A stretch of 64,000 bases of DNA from Glandiceps talaboti (taxonomy: Eukaryota; Hemichordata; Enteropneusta; Spengelidae), in the NCBI RefSeq assembly GCF_964340395.1, contig NC_135558.1, positions 24,546,564 to 24,610,563 of the forward strand. The letters run 5' to 3'. A program made the translations under genes and the position numbers. The notes beneath the pieces were generated by a model, which made no database searches, had not been told where the DNA came from, and saw only the letters and a list, made by a program, of their open reading frames with translations. Each line of letters opens with the position of its first letter. The stretch's first letter is position 1. Positions 10,753 to 20,126 of this stretch are shown here, in pieces.

Positions 10753-11490
10753 ATGTCGGATCAGTCTCCCGTAAGTAAGTGTGACCACCCCATCGTTGCG
10801 GGAGATGGCCATGCTCTTTGTGCGGACTGCAGATCCTGTCGGCCCGACCAGACATGCGATTTCTGCAGTAATTGGACCAATCGTCAGTGGAAAAAGTTTT
10901 CAGAAAGACGCGGCGAGATCGATGACGTCATCCCTCAACGCACGTCTTTGCTAGTCGAGTGGACTTCCTCTATGGTAAGTACTTCCAAAGAAGGTAAGTC
11001 CGTTTCTCCTTTTCAGAAAAACTGCCTTTTTCAAGGCGACAGTTTTACCTCCATTAGGGATCCTGGAGTGCCTGCGGTTGTCGCCGCACCATCCCGGTCG
11101 AACCCACAAGGGGATTTATGCTCCTTGGAACCCGATCTATCGCCCGATAGACGGGATCCGTATTACCTCCCTCAGCATTCCCAGCCCGATGACGGACAGG
11201 TTCGCCCGATCAAAAATACGATCGTTCAGGGAGAGGCAGAATGTAACCCCACTACGGAGGTCAGGGACATTTCCTTTGGTCAAGGTCAAACCACTGCTGC
11301 GGTACATAGTAATTTACCACAGGCGACAAATTCGAGGGGGCAGTCCAGATACCGGACGCCCATCGATTCTGTGACCGACCAAACAGGAGTACAACCCAGA
11401 GTTTATTTCTCTCCTTGGGGACACTTCTACGTCCCTTATTTCCCTTGGAAAACCCTCAGTATTTCCATCAGTATACAGGGGTTCAGATGA
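10753..11490 (+). pseudogene. DIRS-like gag, N-terminal Cys-rich part
   Basis: It starts at ATG 10753 with MSDQSPVSKCDHP. Residues 16-42 hold a Cys/His cluster (DGHALCADCRSCRPDQTCDF) followed by CSNWTNRQW. That His-Cys-rich beginning is characteristic of DIRS gag-like proteins and probably binds zinc or nucleic acid. After about residue 75 the sequence is low-complexity and may be out of frame. It ends at a TGA (11488-11490). The next gag piece starts 65 bp further in another frame, so one gag ORF has probably been split by indels. Confidence 0.65.
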
Positions 11491-11555
11491 CTGGGAACAC
11501 TGCCTTTTAACCACAGGGAGCAGTACCCTATTTACCACAGGGAACAGCACCCTCT

Positions 11556-12938
11556 ATGGTACCCAGTGTTCCCAATGCCTGGCAGCAAACCATTCAACAT
11601 GGTTTTCAAGGGCGGACTCCACCTGTTACTAACCCCACACCGGGCCTAGTGACAATGAGCCCCCACCCCCAGGGGAACCAGGAGGCCGAAGCAGGAAGTC
11701 AACCTTCACCCTCTCGGCCGTCTCGTTCCAGTAGTAGGTCTACTCGGGATAGAGCGTCATCATCCGATCATTCCGTCTCAGGGTCAAGACACGGTGATCA
11801 GTCACGCTCCCCGCATAGAGACCTTCCAGATCATTTTGATCGTTTAACTCGGGAAGGACGAAGGTCTCCACAGGTATCTAAGGATGTGTTGGAGATCCAT
11901 GCCTCTGATAATGATTTTAGTGACATGGAATCCCGTTCTGAAATATCAGTCGGGGCAGCCAGTCGCTGTCCGTCAGCAGTAACTACTCGTGATGAAGTGG
12001 CCTATGAAGAGGTAATTTCATGGATTTACGAGCAGTTTCCCGACTGTAAACGGCTTGAATCCCAAATGTTTCAGTCGCTGGGGGAGGAGTCGCGAGCGTC
12101 ATCTTACCCTACTACGTCTCTTCCTTGGGCCGATTCAGTCTCGTCTCGACAAACACAAATTGAGAACGAACTGGCAGGTATAAACGACAGGGATTCCCTT
12201 CCACCGGGTCGATTCCCATGGTTCAAATCCAGGTCGAAGTCTTATCAGGTTCATACATCTGAACCATGGCTAGGGTATCCAACGTTGGAGAAGGAAGCAA
12301 GGTTAGTTGACGACAACTATACTGCTTTCAAATCTTATATGGTTTCTCGCTCCTTTGTGAGGTCCGTGGGTGAATCGTTGTCTAAGAACATACGCATTCT
12401 ATCACACCTGGACTGGTTTATCGCCACGTCAGACACACAGAGCAAACTCCTCCGTCTTTTTCGCTCAGTAGCGACGAGTGTGACTGATCTCACGGACTCG
12501 TCATTATGTCAGCGGGCATCGCTCATTTTGTCAGAATGTGATGCCTTCCTTGAGCGACTAGCACCAAAATACAGCCCCAAACTAAAACTAGAAGCTAGGG
12601 CTAGCAAGACCAGCAATTCTAGATTTTTATTTGGGGGCTCGCTGAGCGAGATGGCTAAGCAAGTTCCGACCGCAACTGAGAGGGATCCGAAATTTACAAA
12701 ACCCCCTCAATTCCAGGTCACTGCTATGCCTAAAGTGTCAACGTTTACTACGACTACGAGACAGCTACCACAAACTAGTGGATACAAGCGTCGAAGTCAG
12801 AGTAAGAAACGCACCCATAAACCCAGACAGGTTCAGGGTCAGGCTGCGAACACTAGACGCTCGAGTCAGCCGAGTAAGCCGTCCACTTCCTCGACCAATC
12901 AAACACAGGGGTCAGGAAGTCGTCAGCAGTTCTCCTGA
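11556..12938 (+). CDS. DIRS-like gag, main body, 460 aa
   Basis: This is the longest uninterrupted frame of the element. The ATG at 11556 is simply the first in the frame and may not be the true start. The product has a Ser/Arg-rich linker (residues 50-90), a middle with EEVISWIYEQFPDCKR, a helical segment (about residues 240-350) and a basic, Ser/Gln-rich C-terminus that could bind nucleic acid. Length and layout fit DIRS gag proteins, which package the element RNA. It ends with TGA at 12936 and overlaps the lead-in of the reverse transcriptase frame. Confidence 0.6.
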   Translation: MVPSVPNAWQQTIQHGFQGRTPPVTNPTPGLVTMSPHPQGNQEAEAGSQPSPSRPSRSSSRSTRDRASSSDHSVSGSRHGDQSRSPHRDLPDHFDRLTREGRRSPQVSKDVLEIHASDNDFSDMESRSEISVGAASRCPSAVTTRDEVAYEEVISWIYEQFPDCKRLESQMFQSLGEESRASSYPTTSLPWADSVSSRQTQIENELAGINDRDSLPPGRFPWFKSRSKSYQVHTSEPWLGYPTLEKEARLVDDNYTAFKSYMVSRSFVRSVGESLSKNIRILSHLDWFIATSDTQSKLLRLFRSVATSVTDLTDSSLCQRASLILSECDAFLERLAPKYSPKLKLEARASKTSNSRFLFGGSLSEMAKQVPTATERDPKFTKPPQFQVTAMPKVSTFTTTTRQLPQTSGYKRRSQSKKRTHKPRQVQGQAANTRRSSQPSKPSTSSTNQTQGSGSRQQFS

Positions 12939-12945
12939 CTTCTTT

Positions 12946-13793
12946 CCCGACAGGACCGTGATCCCCACGGACAGCGGTCCAGTGGGGGGGGGGGGGGGGG
13001 GGCGTATAAGTTTATATGCAAAACATTGGGAATGCATTACGTCAGACGAATGGATTTTGTCTACCGTAAGAGAGGGTTACCGCCTATTTTTCGTACGTGA
13101 TCCCCCTCTTTCGGTCGTACCGTTCGTTACTCCAGTTCCAAGACTGGCCAGTCAACGAACGGCATTTCTGGAAGCTATCGACTCCGTAATAGGCAAAAAC
13201 GCAATAAGGGAAATCGATGCCCAGTCATCGGGACCCGGCTTTTACAGCCACTTTTTCCTGGTTCCAAAAAAAGTTGGGGGGATTGGAGTCCGATACTGAA
13301 TCTATCCACTCTCAACAATTACCTGCGAGTGCTCAGATTCAAGATGGAAACAGGCCGATCCGTCCTCGCCTCTATTCAGCCAGGTGAATGGATGGCATCC
13401 ATAGATTTGAAGGACGCCTACTTCCACATTCCCATTCACGAGTCGTGTCGTCACTTTCTCCGCTTTCCAACCGGCGGTCGAGTGTTCGAAAACGTAGCAC
13501 TACCGTTCGGCCTCGCAACAGCACCGAGAGTCTTTACTCGAGAAGTTTCCGCGCCAGTGACCACTCTCCATGCGCGCGGTTTTCTACTAAATCCTTATCT
13601 AGATGACTGGTTGCTACATGACAAGAAAGTCAAACAGCTACGTCGTTTTGTTCGAGACACCCAGATTATTCTGAGGTCTCTCGGATTCCTTCTGAGTCCC
13701 GACAAATCGATTCTAGTCCCTACTCAGGACATGATTTTTATCGGGATGTGTTTTATGACCAAACAGGGAATAATCTGTCCACCGCAAGAGTGA
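12946..13793 (+). pseudogene. DIRS-like reverse transcriptase, frameshifted
   Basis: The lead-in (FFLVPKKVGG near 13270) is in one frame. A G-rich run at about 13272-13278 shifts it, and the domain continues in another with WSPILNLSTLNNYL, then IDLKDAYFHIPI (first catalytic Asp), LPFGLATAPRVFT and NPYLDDWLL (YLDD active site, about 13596). These are the ordered RT motifs of DIRS elements. A second long G-tract (about 12985-13003) may also have slipped. A TGA at 13791 ends the open piece, but the same frame stays recognisable for another 260 bp with two more TGA stops, at 13923 and 14052. Confidence 0.85.
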
Positions 13794-14054
13794 GTAGACA
13801 AGATTGTAGTACTGGTAAGACTTGTAGCGAAACAAACCCGCATACAAGCCAAACTATTTCTGTCCCTGTTGGGGTTGATGAATTCCATCATCGACATTTC
13901 ACCATGGGCACACCTCAGAATGTGACCAATTCAGCTCTACCTGTTGGCTCACTGGCGCCCCAGTATCCAATCAGCAGAGTCTATGGTTCCCATCCTACCA
14001 TCCCTTTTTCCACACCTATGATGGTGGTTGGACAAAGAGGCAATGTTGGAATGA

Positions 14055-14655
14055 AAACAATTGTCGAGTTGGAAAACAGATATTTCCCTTTTTACCGACG
14101 CATCCAAGGTGGGATGGGGAGCCCATCTGGACCACCACTGGACTTCAGGTACTTCAGGATCTACCATCCAGCCTCCATCATATCAACTGGTAGGAAATGC
14201 AGGCAGTTGTTCTAGCTCTTCGCCAGTTCGAACACCTGGTGTCACACCGCTGTGTGCTAGTCAATACCGACAACACAACAGTGGTGGCTTACATCAACAA
14301 AATGGGGGGACCAGGTCACCGACCCTATGTTATCTCACCTGGGACCTAATGTTCTGGTGCAAGGACAGGAAGATAACACTAAGGGCGCGGCACCTTCCAG
14401 GGAAGCGCAACGGGATTGCAGACACACTCTCGCGCTGCATCCAAGTTCGCCCCACGGAATGGGGGATTCCACAGAATCAAATCTTCATCAGGTGGAACAA
14501 GCCTGTAGTCGACCTGTTCGCGACATTTCTCAATCGCAAACTGCCTCTCTTTGTATCTCCAGTACCAGATCTCAGAGCAATGGCAGTGGAAGCCATGTCT
14601 TTCAGTTGGGAGGGGCTGGAGGCTTATGCCTTCCCACCTATTACCACTAGTCCTC
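14055..14655 (+). pseudogene. DIRS-like RNase H region, frameshifted
   Basis: The first catalytic Asp lies in SLFTDASKVGWGAHLD (about 14085). After a shift the frame reads INW-stop-EMQAVVLALRQF (Glu) and VNTDNTTVVAYINKMGG (second Asp); after another shift, RARHLPGKRNGIADTLSR (His and last Asp). The order matches the RNase H domain of DIRS polyproteins, which removes RNA from the DNA hybrid. A following segment (VVDLFATFLNRKLPLFVSP) is the conserved linker to the recombinase. At least two frameshifts and one TAG make it non-functional. Confidence 0.8.
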
Positions 14656-14799
14656 AGAAAAATTCAAGAGGAAAAGTGTGTACTATCTCTAGTCGCTCCT
14701 CTGTGGCCGAACCGCTCGTGGTCCCCAGTGTTACTGTCTCTCCTAATAGATCTCCCATGCAAACTGCCCCAGAGGGAGGATCTGTTGTCACAGGGACGG

Positions 14800-15899
14800 A
14801 ACATCCTTCACCCACATCCAGAGACGTTCCATCTACACGCATTCAGGTTGTCGAACGATCTCTCATTGCAAAGGGCTTTTCTCGCAAGACTGCCGCGGTC
14901 ATCGCAAGACCACAGCGTGCGAGTACCCTTGCCACTTACAGGGAAAAGTGGAAGAGATTCTCTAGTCGGTGTAATCAACGATCGATTGATCCACTCCAAG
15001 TTACTACACAACAGTTAACTGCCTTTCTGTTTTAACTGTTTGATGTACAGAAGTTAGCTGTCCAAACCATAATGGTATACCGCTCAGCTATTTCTAGTAC
15101 CATTAGGAGTGTTGGGGGCCCGGACTTTGGACAAAATAAGATCTTATCTAGTTTGATAAGGAACTTCCACATTAAGAGACCACCACGGCCCATTTCAGCT
15201 CCCCAGTGGAGTCTGTCTCTAGTACTCAACGCATTACAATCTCCCCCTTTTGAACCTCTTCACCAGATTTCATTGGAATTTCTCACTCTTAAAATGATGT
15301 TCCTACTAGCTCTTGCTTCAGGCAGTCGTAGAAGCGAGATCCATGCACTAGATATTGGACAGGGTCGAATCCAGTGGTTACAGCACCAAGTTGTACTTCG
15401 GACTCATCCTAAGTTCATTGCTAAAAATCAGGTTTTAGGTTCCGTGGCTTCTCCCATTATCATAAGGATTTAGCCACGCTGGTGGGAAGGGACCGAAAAG
15501 AACGTCTTTTATGTCCAGTCAGAGCTGTCAAGTGGTACTATAATCGCACTAAGGACATTAGGGGCGATCGTACCCGCTTGTTCATCCCTTGGAAATCGGA
15601 CAAAATGGATTGTACAACGGCCGACATTTCTAAGTGGATAGTTAATACTATTACAGTACATACAGTTCTTCCACAGCTGATACACAGTTCGTACAGTGGC
15701 TACTTCCTGGGCACTCTGGTCTGGCGTATCCATTAAGTCAGTCATTGAGGCAGGAACCTGGCGCTCTCAGAACTCATTCATTAGCTTTTACTTGCGGGAC
15801 ATGGCCCAAGAGGCAGTCAGGATGTCTGCTCTAGGTCCTATCAGTTTGGCTCAAAATGTTGCTATGCCTTTCAGTGTGGAGACTCCCTCCACCAACTAG
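14800..15899 (+). pseudogene. DIRS-like tyrosine recombinase, broken
   Basis: The N-terminal core-binding part is seen at about 14840-15032 (AKGFSRKTAAVIARPQRAST, YREKWKRF). An in-frame TAA at 15033 is followed by the same frame to a TAG at 15471; this part includes the catalytic arginine in ALASGSRRSEIHALD. The sequence then shifts, continues as GRDRKERLLCPVRAVKWYY, and shifts again to VRTVATSWALWSGVS and AGTWRSQNSFISFYL, which holds the probable nucleophile tyrosine. The expected catalytic His before VRT is not visible in the aligned frame (TAC, Tyr, is present). Such enzymes integrate the circular DNA; this copy cannot. Confidence 0.8.
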
Positions 15900-15919
15900 G
15901 TGTCGTATTCTAGGCTTAC

Positions 15920-16012
15920 CCAAAAGTAAGCTAAAAGGTGGGTATTTGTCTGTACAGAATTGTAATTTCTACTGAAATGAATTTCTGTATAAGACTAATA
16001 CCCACCTTTTAT
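15920..16012. repeat. Internal complementary region (ICR) of the DIRS-like element
   Basis: The first half (ACCCAAAAGTAAGCTAAAAG to CTGTACAGAA) is the complement of the left terminus. The second half (CAGAATTGTAATTTCTACTG to ACCCACCTTTT) is the complement of the right terminus. They overlap in CAGAA at 15955-15959. In the DIRS model this region templates joining of the ends into a circle. Confidence 0.88.
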
Positions 16013-16065
16013 GCTCCCACCCTCCTCCCCACAGTCTCCAGTCCTTGTAACCTTCGGTTATGTTT

Positions 16066-16245
16066 AGGACCAAGGAATACTGGGGATTGGTCATGTGACC
16101 ACTAGGACGACAGGCCACAGGGTGCCGGAGGCATTGATTTATATTTGGCAATACACAAGGGGAAGCAGAGGGACACCCAAAAGTAAGCTAAAAGGTGGGT
16201 ATTAGTCTTATACAGAAATTCATTTCAGTAGAAATTACAATTCTG
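16066..16245. repeat. Right inverted terminal repeat of the DIRS-like element
   Basis: Inverted match of 10339-10500, including CCACAGGGTGCCGGAGGCAT and CAGAGGGACACCCAAAAGTA, ending in ACAATTCTG at 16245. Confidence 0.88.
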
Positions 16246-16459
16246 CTGGTTTCACTAGGATGTAGTCATTGCCTAGTAATACATCTTTGCTGATCTCTGC
16301 TACATGTACATGTACCCTCGTTGTTAAAGTCGTTGTATTAGTACCGACGTGAATAGTATTAGTAATTCTGTCTCTTCTCATGAACAATGGGATAACACAG
16401 TCGGCTTGCAGCGCTGTCATGGTTACCCGCCGTAGCCTTGGTCTTTTGTTTCTTGGCAT
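16246..16459 (-). pseudogene. Aspartic-protease-like fragment cut by the DIRS insertion
   Basis: On the minus strand a frame starting near 16459 reads about 70 residues ending EISKDVLLGNDYILVKP exactly at the DIRS border. The ISKDVLLGxDY string is typical of the C-terminal part of retroviral-type aspartic proteases in Ty3/gypsy-like elements. The catalytic DTG is not seen in the open piece. The other half of this ORF would be the fragment at 10160-10338. It could be a host protein with a retroviral-like protease fold, but a retroelement is more likely in this setting. Confidence 0.45.
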
Positions 16460-16696
16460 TCACATATATACTGTTAAGTCTGTATTTGAAGATGTGGCTT
16501 CAATTAAAAATATGCAAATTTCCAATGTAAGAAATGTAGCTGAAGTCAGAGTGTGTCTTTAATTTAGTTTACCGAGAATCAAAAAGTGGACGTGGTGATT
16601 TTTTCGACCTGAAACCATGATACATACGGAAAGAAAGTCTTTATTGCCAGCTTTTAGTAATTTGACATACTAATAAAACAATAACATTGTATTTCA

Positions 16697-18424
16697 CTAT
16701 ATTTTTGAGTGTCGGGTGCTTAAAGTTGTGATTATGGTTAGTGGTATCTCTTTATGGAGGATGTAGTGGCCCTGAAAAGGGCTGTTAAACTTTGTGTACA
16801 CAAGACATGAGTCTGCAGTACCGATAAGTACAATGTACTGCACCTCGAGTTTAGAAACTGAGGAAGTCTTCACTGTCATCCTTGTCGCTGTCAAAGATAT
16901 CGGTTCTATATAAGATATAATTGATATAAGATTGGCGAGTTCATCACTGTCTTCGTCATCGGTCTCCAAGTCTTCGTAAATCAGATAGTCTTCGGTGCCG
17001 TCAAGGTTATTTGAAATGGCACACTTGAGGAATGACCTTCTAACGACAGTAGGCGACAGGTCGTCCCATGCTGAAATCACCCATTGAATGACCATTTCTC
17101 TGGTTGGCGGTCTTCACTTGCCACTTGGAGTATACATTGTACTCAGCATCACCGTCTTTCATCCGTCTTTCATCCAGTAATCTGTCTCGAACAGAACCTT
17201 TGACTGGCTTGTTCACACCAACATCGAGTGGCTGTAGTATCTGCGTAAGACCACCTGGAATTACTGTGATGTCAACGTTGCGGGAGCGGAGTTCTGCTTT
17301 CACGGCCTCGATGAGGTGTACTGAGCATGAGTTCCATATCTGTAACCTTCTTTCATCATTCAGACGAGGAAACATACATGTACATATGTATGTCGAGTAT
17401 ATTCAAGGCAGCCTGTAAAAAGAAAGAACATATTGGATTCATTTTCAATCATTGAACACTCTATTTTGTAGACAATTCTTTGGAACTGTCAGAATCGATC
17501 ATGTCACAGGCTAGCTAAAATGTAAACAGATGAAAACAAAACGTCATCGCTTGAAGTGTGGAAGTATCGTAAATTGTGCAGGAAAATTATAATATTCAAG
17601 GTTGAATTCTCTACGTCATCGCTTAGAAGTTAGTTGATTAAAAAGAGACGTGTGCTTGTATGACATCTTATTTATTGGCTAATTTTAGCTTTACACATGT
17701 GTACTTATTTACTTGTTGATTATGACCGTTGATGATATCATGATAAAATAAAGTTTGCCATGGGTTACTACTGCTAGAAATACATAAAACGCAAATTACC
17801 TTTTTCATCGATGTACAATGTAGCCTTCTCTTAAACTCTCACTTGAAGTTTACCAGGGATAGACAGATGGCTTTGATCATACTTGCCTTTGAATATCACA
17901 ATTGGCATTAGCTTGCTCTAATCAGCTGCTACTGTGAAGACTGTGGTGAAACCTTTCTTCTCGGAGCCTGTTGTCTTTATGTGAACAGTCTTAGCACCCA
18001 CATGCTTAAGCGTATGATTACCTGGCATGTCAAATCTAAGGGGAGTTTCATCCATGTTAAAAATGTCCGAAAGTTCATACATTGTACAGGTGCTTCTCAG
18101 ACAACTGAATTACAAATCTGTGGAAAGCTGTCATATTTTCTTCAAAATCTTTCGGAAGTTTTTGGCCAATTGATATTTTCTGACTTGTAGACAAACCATT
18201 GCATCGCTTAAAACTTTGTAACCAACCGACCGATGCCTTAAATGGCGTCCAATGTAGCTGTATCACTTGTCATTTTTAGCGTTTGACGTTGGAGCTGTTT
18301 GCCAGTCACACCATTACCATTTTTTCGCTGTGTATCTATCCAGTTCATCAGTTGGTTGTCCATGGTGATGTCTTTCATGGGTCTGCCTGCACCCTTGAGA
18401 CGTTTTGCAGATTTGGATATCACT
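16697..18424 (-). pseudogene. pogo-like (Tigger/CENP-B type) transposase, central and C-terminal parts
   Basis: Read on the minus strand from 18424: KSAKRLKGAGRPMKD and a CENP-B-type helix-turn-helix (VGWLQSFKRCNGLSTSQKIS). Then comes the DDE domain with first Asp in NMDETPLRFDMP (about 18045), KTTGSEKKGFTTVF and IVIFKGKYDQSHLS, with in-frame stops. After a 387-bp gap it resumes at 17375 with SCSVHLIEAVKAELRSRNVD and VIPGGLTQILQPLDVGVNKP (third Asp). The second Asp appears as Asn (IWNSC). An acidic tail (EDLETDDEDSDE) follows to 16697. The enzyme would cut and paste its own DNA at TA sites, but stops and shifts make it a relic. Its N-terminus lies at 23012-23104. Confidence 0.8.
17413..17799 (-). 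other. Intron-like gap in the pogo-like transposase
   Basis: On the minus strand the coding match stops at GAAAAAG, followed by GTAATTTG. It resumes after a pyrimidine-rich TTCTTTCTTTTTACAG. That is a plausible GT-AG intron of 387 bp at the point where the domain is interrupted. An unrelated small insertion cannot be excluded. Confidence 0.4.
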
Positions 18425-19983
18425 ACCAGTTTTTAGCTCCGCTGTCAGCGAAAGCTGAAAGCGTAGCTTTAGGTATAGGTGGGTATAGAGTATAGAGAGT
18501 ATAGGTGAATCATAGTTATCCGTCAAATTTTTATATTTTCATCATCTTCTCCGAAAGTAACAGCCAGAATACTTCGATATTTGGTGTGCATGTTCCCTGG
18601 GGGGAGGCTATTCAGATTTGTTCATGCCAAGTTGATCTGTGCCATTTTCAATTTTTTATGATTTTTTTTCTTCAAAAATAACATTTTCATCATCTCCTCA
18701 AATACTACATGTCAGATTGCTTTGATATCTGATGTGTTGATGCACAGAGGGTAGCTTACTTAGATTTGTTAATTTCAAGTCAGCTAGTCTTCTCTTCTAT
18801 TTTTTATGATTTTTTTTTTGAATTTGAAAAAAAATGAATATGTTAATGAGCATTATGACCGACGCCATATTGGAAATCAGTCGACGAGACTTCAAGTAAA
18901 CTGCCACTTTTCAAAAGACACTATTGACGTCAAACAAGCAATGTAATATGTGCTATAGTCATAATTCTACACATTGTGCGCCCAAATGACAAGCGTTTGT
19001 TCGAAACAGGGTTGTAAACTTCAAATCCAAATTGTGCACCCCTTTTACATAATCAGCCAGTCCGCAACACCCTCATTTGCATGCATCGTGTGCATCTAAT
19101 CTATCCTTCAGATCGCGACTGTTACTCTTTGAATGGCTGCTCACGGGTTTATTTTTGGGTATTTTCAACTTGCCGTAACTTTCACTTGAGTCCACCATTT
19201 TAGATACTGTAAACGCCTAAACCTCAACTGACATCTCTTCTTTCATACCAGCAACACAAATTTTGGAATGACATTTAGGAATACCGATTTTCCGACGAAT
19301 TCAGGACGCATACTTGAGGCCCAGAAACTTCGACCCGGTTTTTACGCTCAGAATAGTTTCCTTAATACGGACTGGAAAGTTTTACAAATTTCACAAAAAG
19401 GTGGATTTTTATGTGTTTTAATAACTATGGCAAGTAAATTTAGTAGGATCGTTGTGTAACGCTCCGTTCCAGAATTTTCGGTAGAAAACGACTGATTTGA
19501 CCAGAAGCTGAAGCTGACCTCGTTTGACCGGGCGATTTTCCACAGCAAGTAGCAACACGGGACGTTCTTGGTACTCACTAAAATCACACTTCAGACCCAC
19601 TATAAAAAAAAAGTGTGATGTTTCAGATAACATATAACTTGTGATTAATTCTATATTGTCGTTCAATTTGAAGTGACAGTGAACCAGAATGAAGACAACT
19701 CGCGTAAGGAAGGCGGCATGCCTAGACATGCGGTTGAAGTTATGCAAGAGCAGTCTCACTGCCGACTGTGAATCGACCAAACTTTGTTAATTGACCAACA
19801 GTTTACATGTAAAGTTAAACGACATGAACGTGTCTTGCCATTTCCAAAATGCAAATATTTGGCAAGTAAAAATAAATAAAATAATTACAACTTTAATTTG
19901 GCTTCAGACTTTGTGGTTATGTTTTTCGTATCTTTCCCCGTTTTACATGTAATTTTAAATCCGAAAAGGTTCTCTGTGGTCAT

Positions 19984-20122
19984 GTCAGTGGTTAGCCCTG
20001 CTTACATACGACAGGCGGTGGACGAGTCTATATTGCTGACTTGACTCTAAACAAATAGTAGGGACAATTTGTCAAAATCGAGTCCCGGATTACTCCGTAT
20101 GCAAGCACGACTAGTCAGTGAT
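19984..20122. mobile_element. 121-bp MITE with 9-bp target duplication, Mutator-like
   Basis: The element is 19993-20113; it starts TAGCCCTGCTTACAT and ends ATGCAAGCACGACTA. It is flanked by GTCAGTGGT and GTCAGTGAT. Family D copy 2 reads GTCATGTAAGTGATCATACC with nothing inserted, which is the empty site. It is the sister of the copy at 46437-46549. A 9-bp duplication points to the Mutator superfamily. Confidence 0.8.
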
Positions 20123-20126
20123 CATA

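Larger units (their letters stand above)
10339..16245 (+). mobile_element. DIRS-like retrotransposon, full length in structure, coding decayed
   Basis: Order along the plus strand: left inverted repeat, Cys-rich gag, gag-like ORF, reverse transcriptase, RNase H, tyrosine recombinase, internal complementary region (ICR), right inverted repeat. This is the DIRS plan, in which a tyrosine recombinase replaces an integrase and a circular intermediate is made. The borders follow from the ICR, which contains the complement of both outer ends overlapping in CAGAA, so both termini are TTCTG (10339-10343 and 16241-16245). No target duplication is expected. Frameshifts and stops in every module except the second gag ORF mean the copy is inactive. 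Confidence 0.88.
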
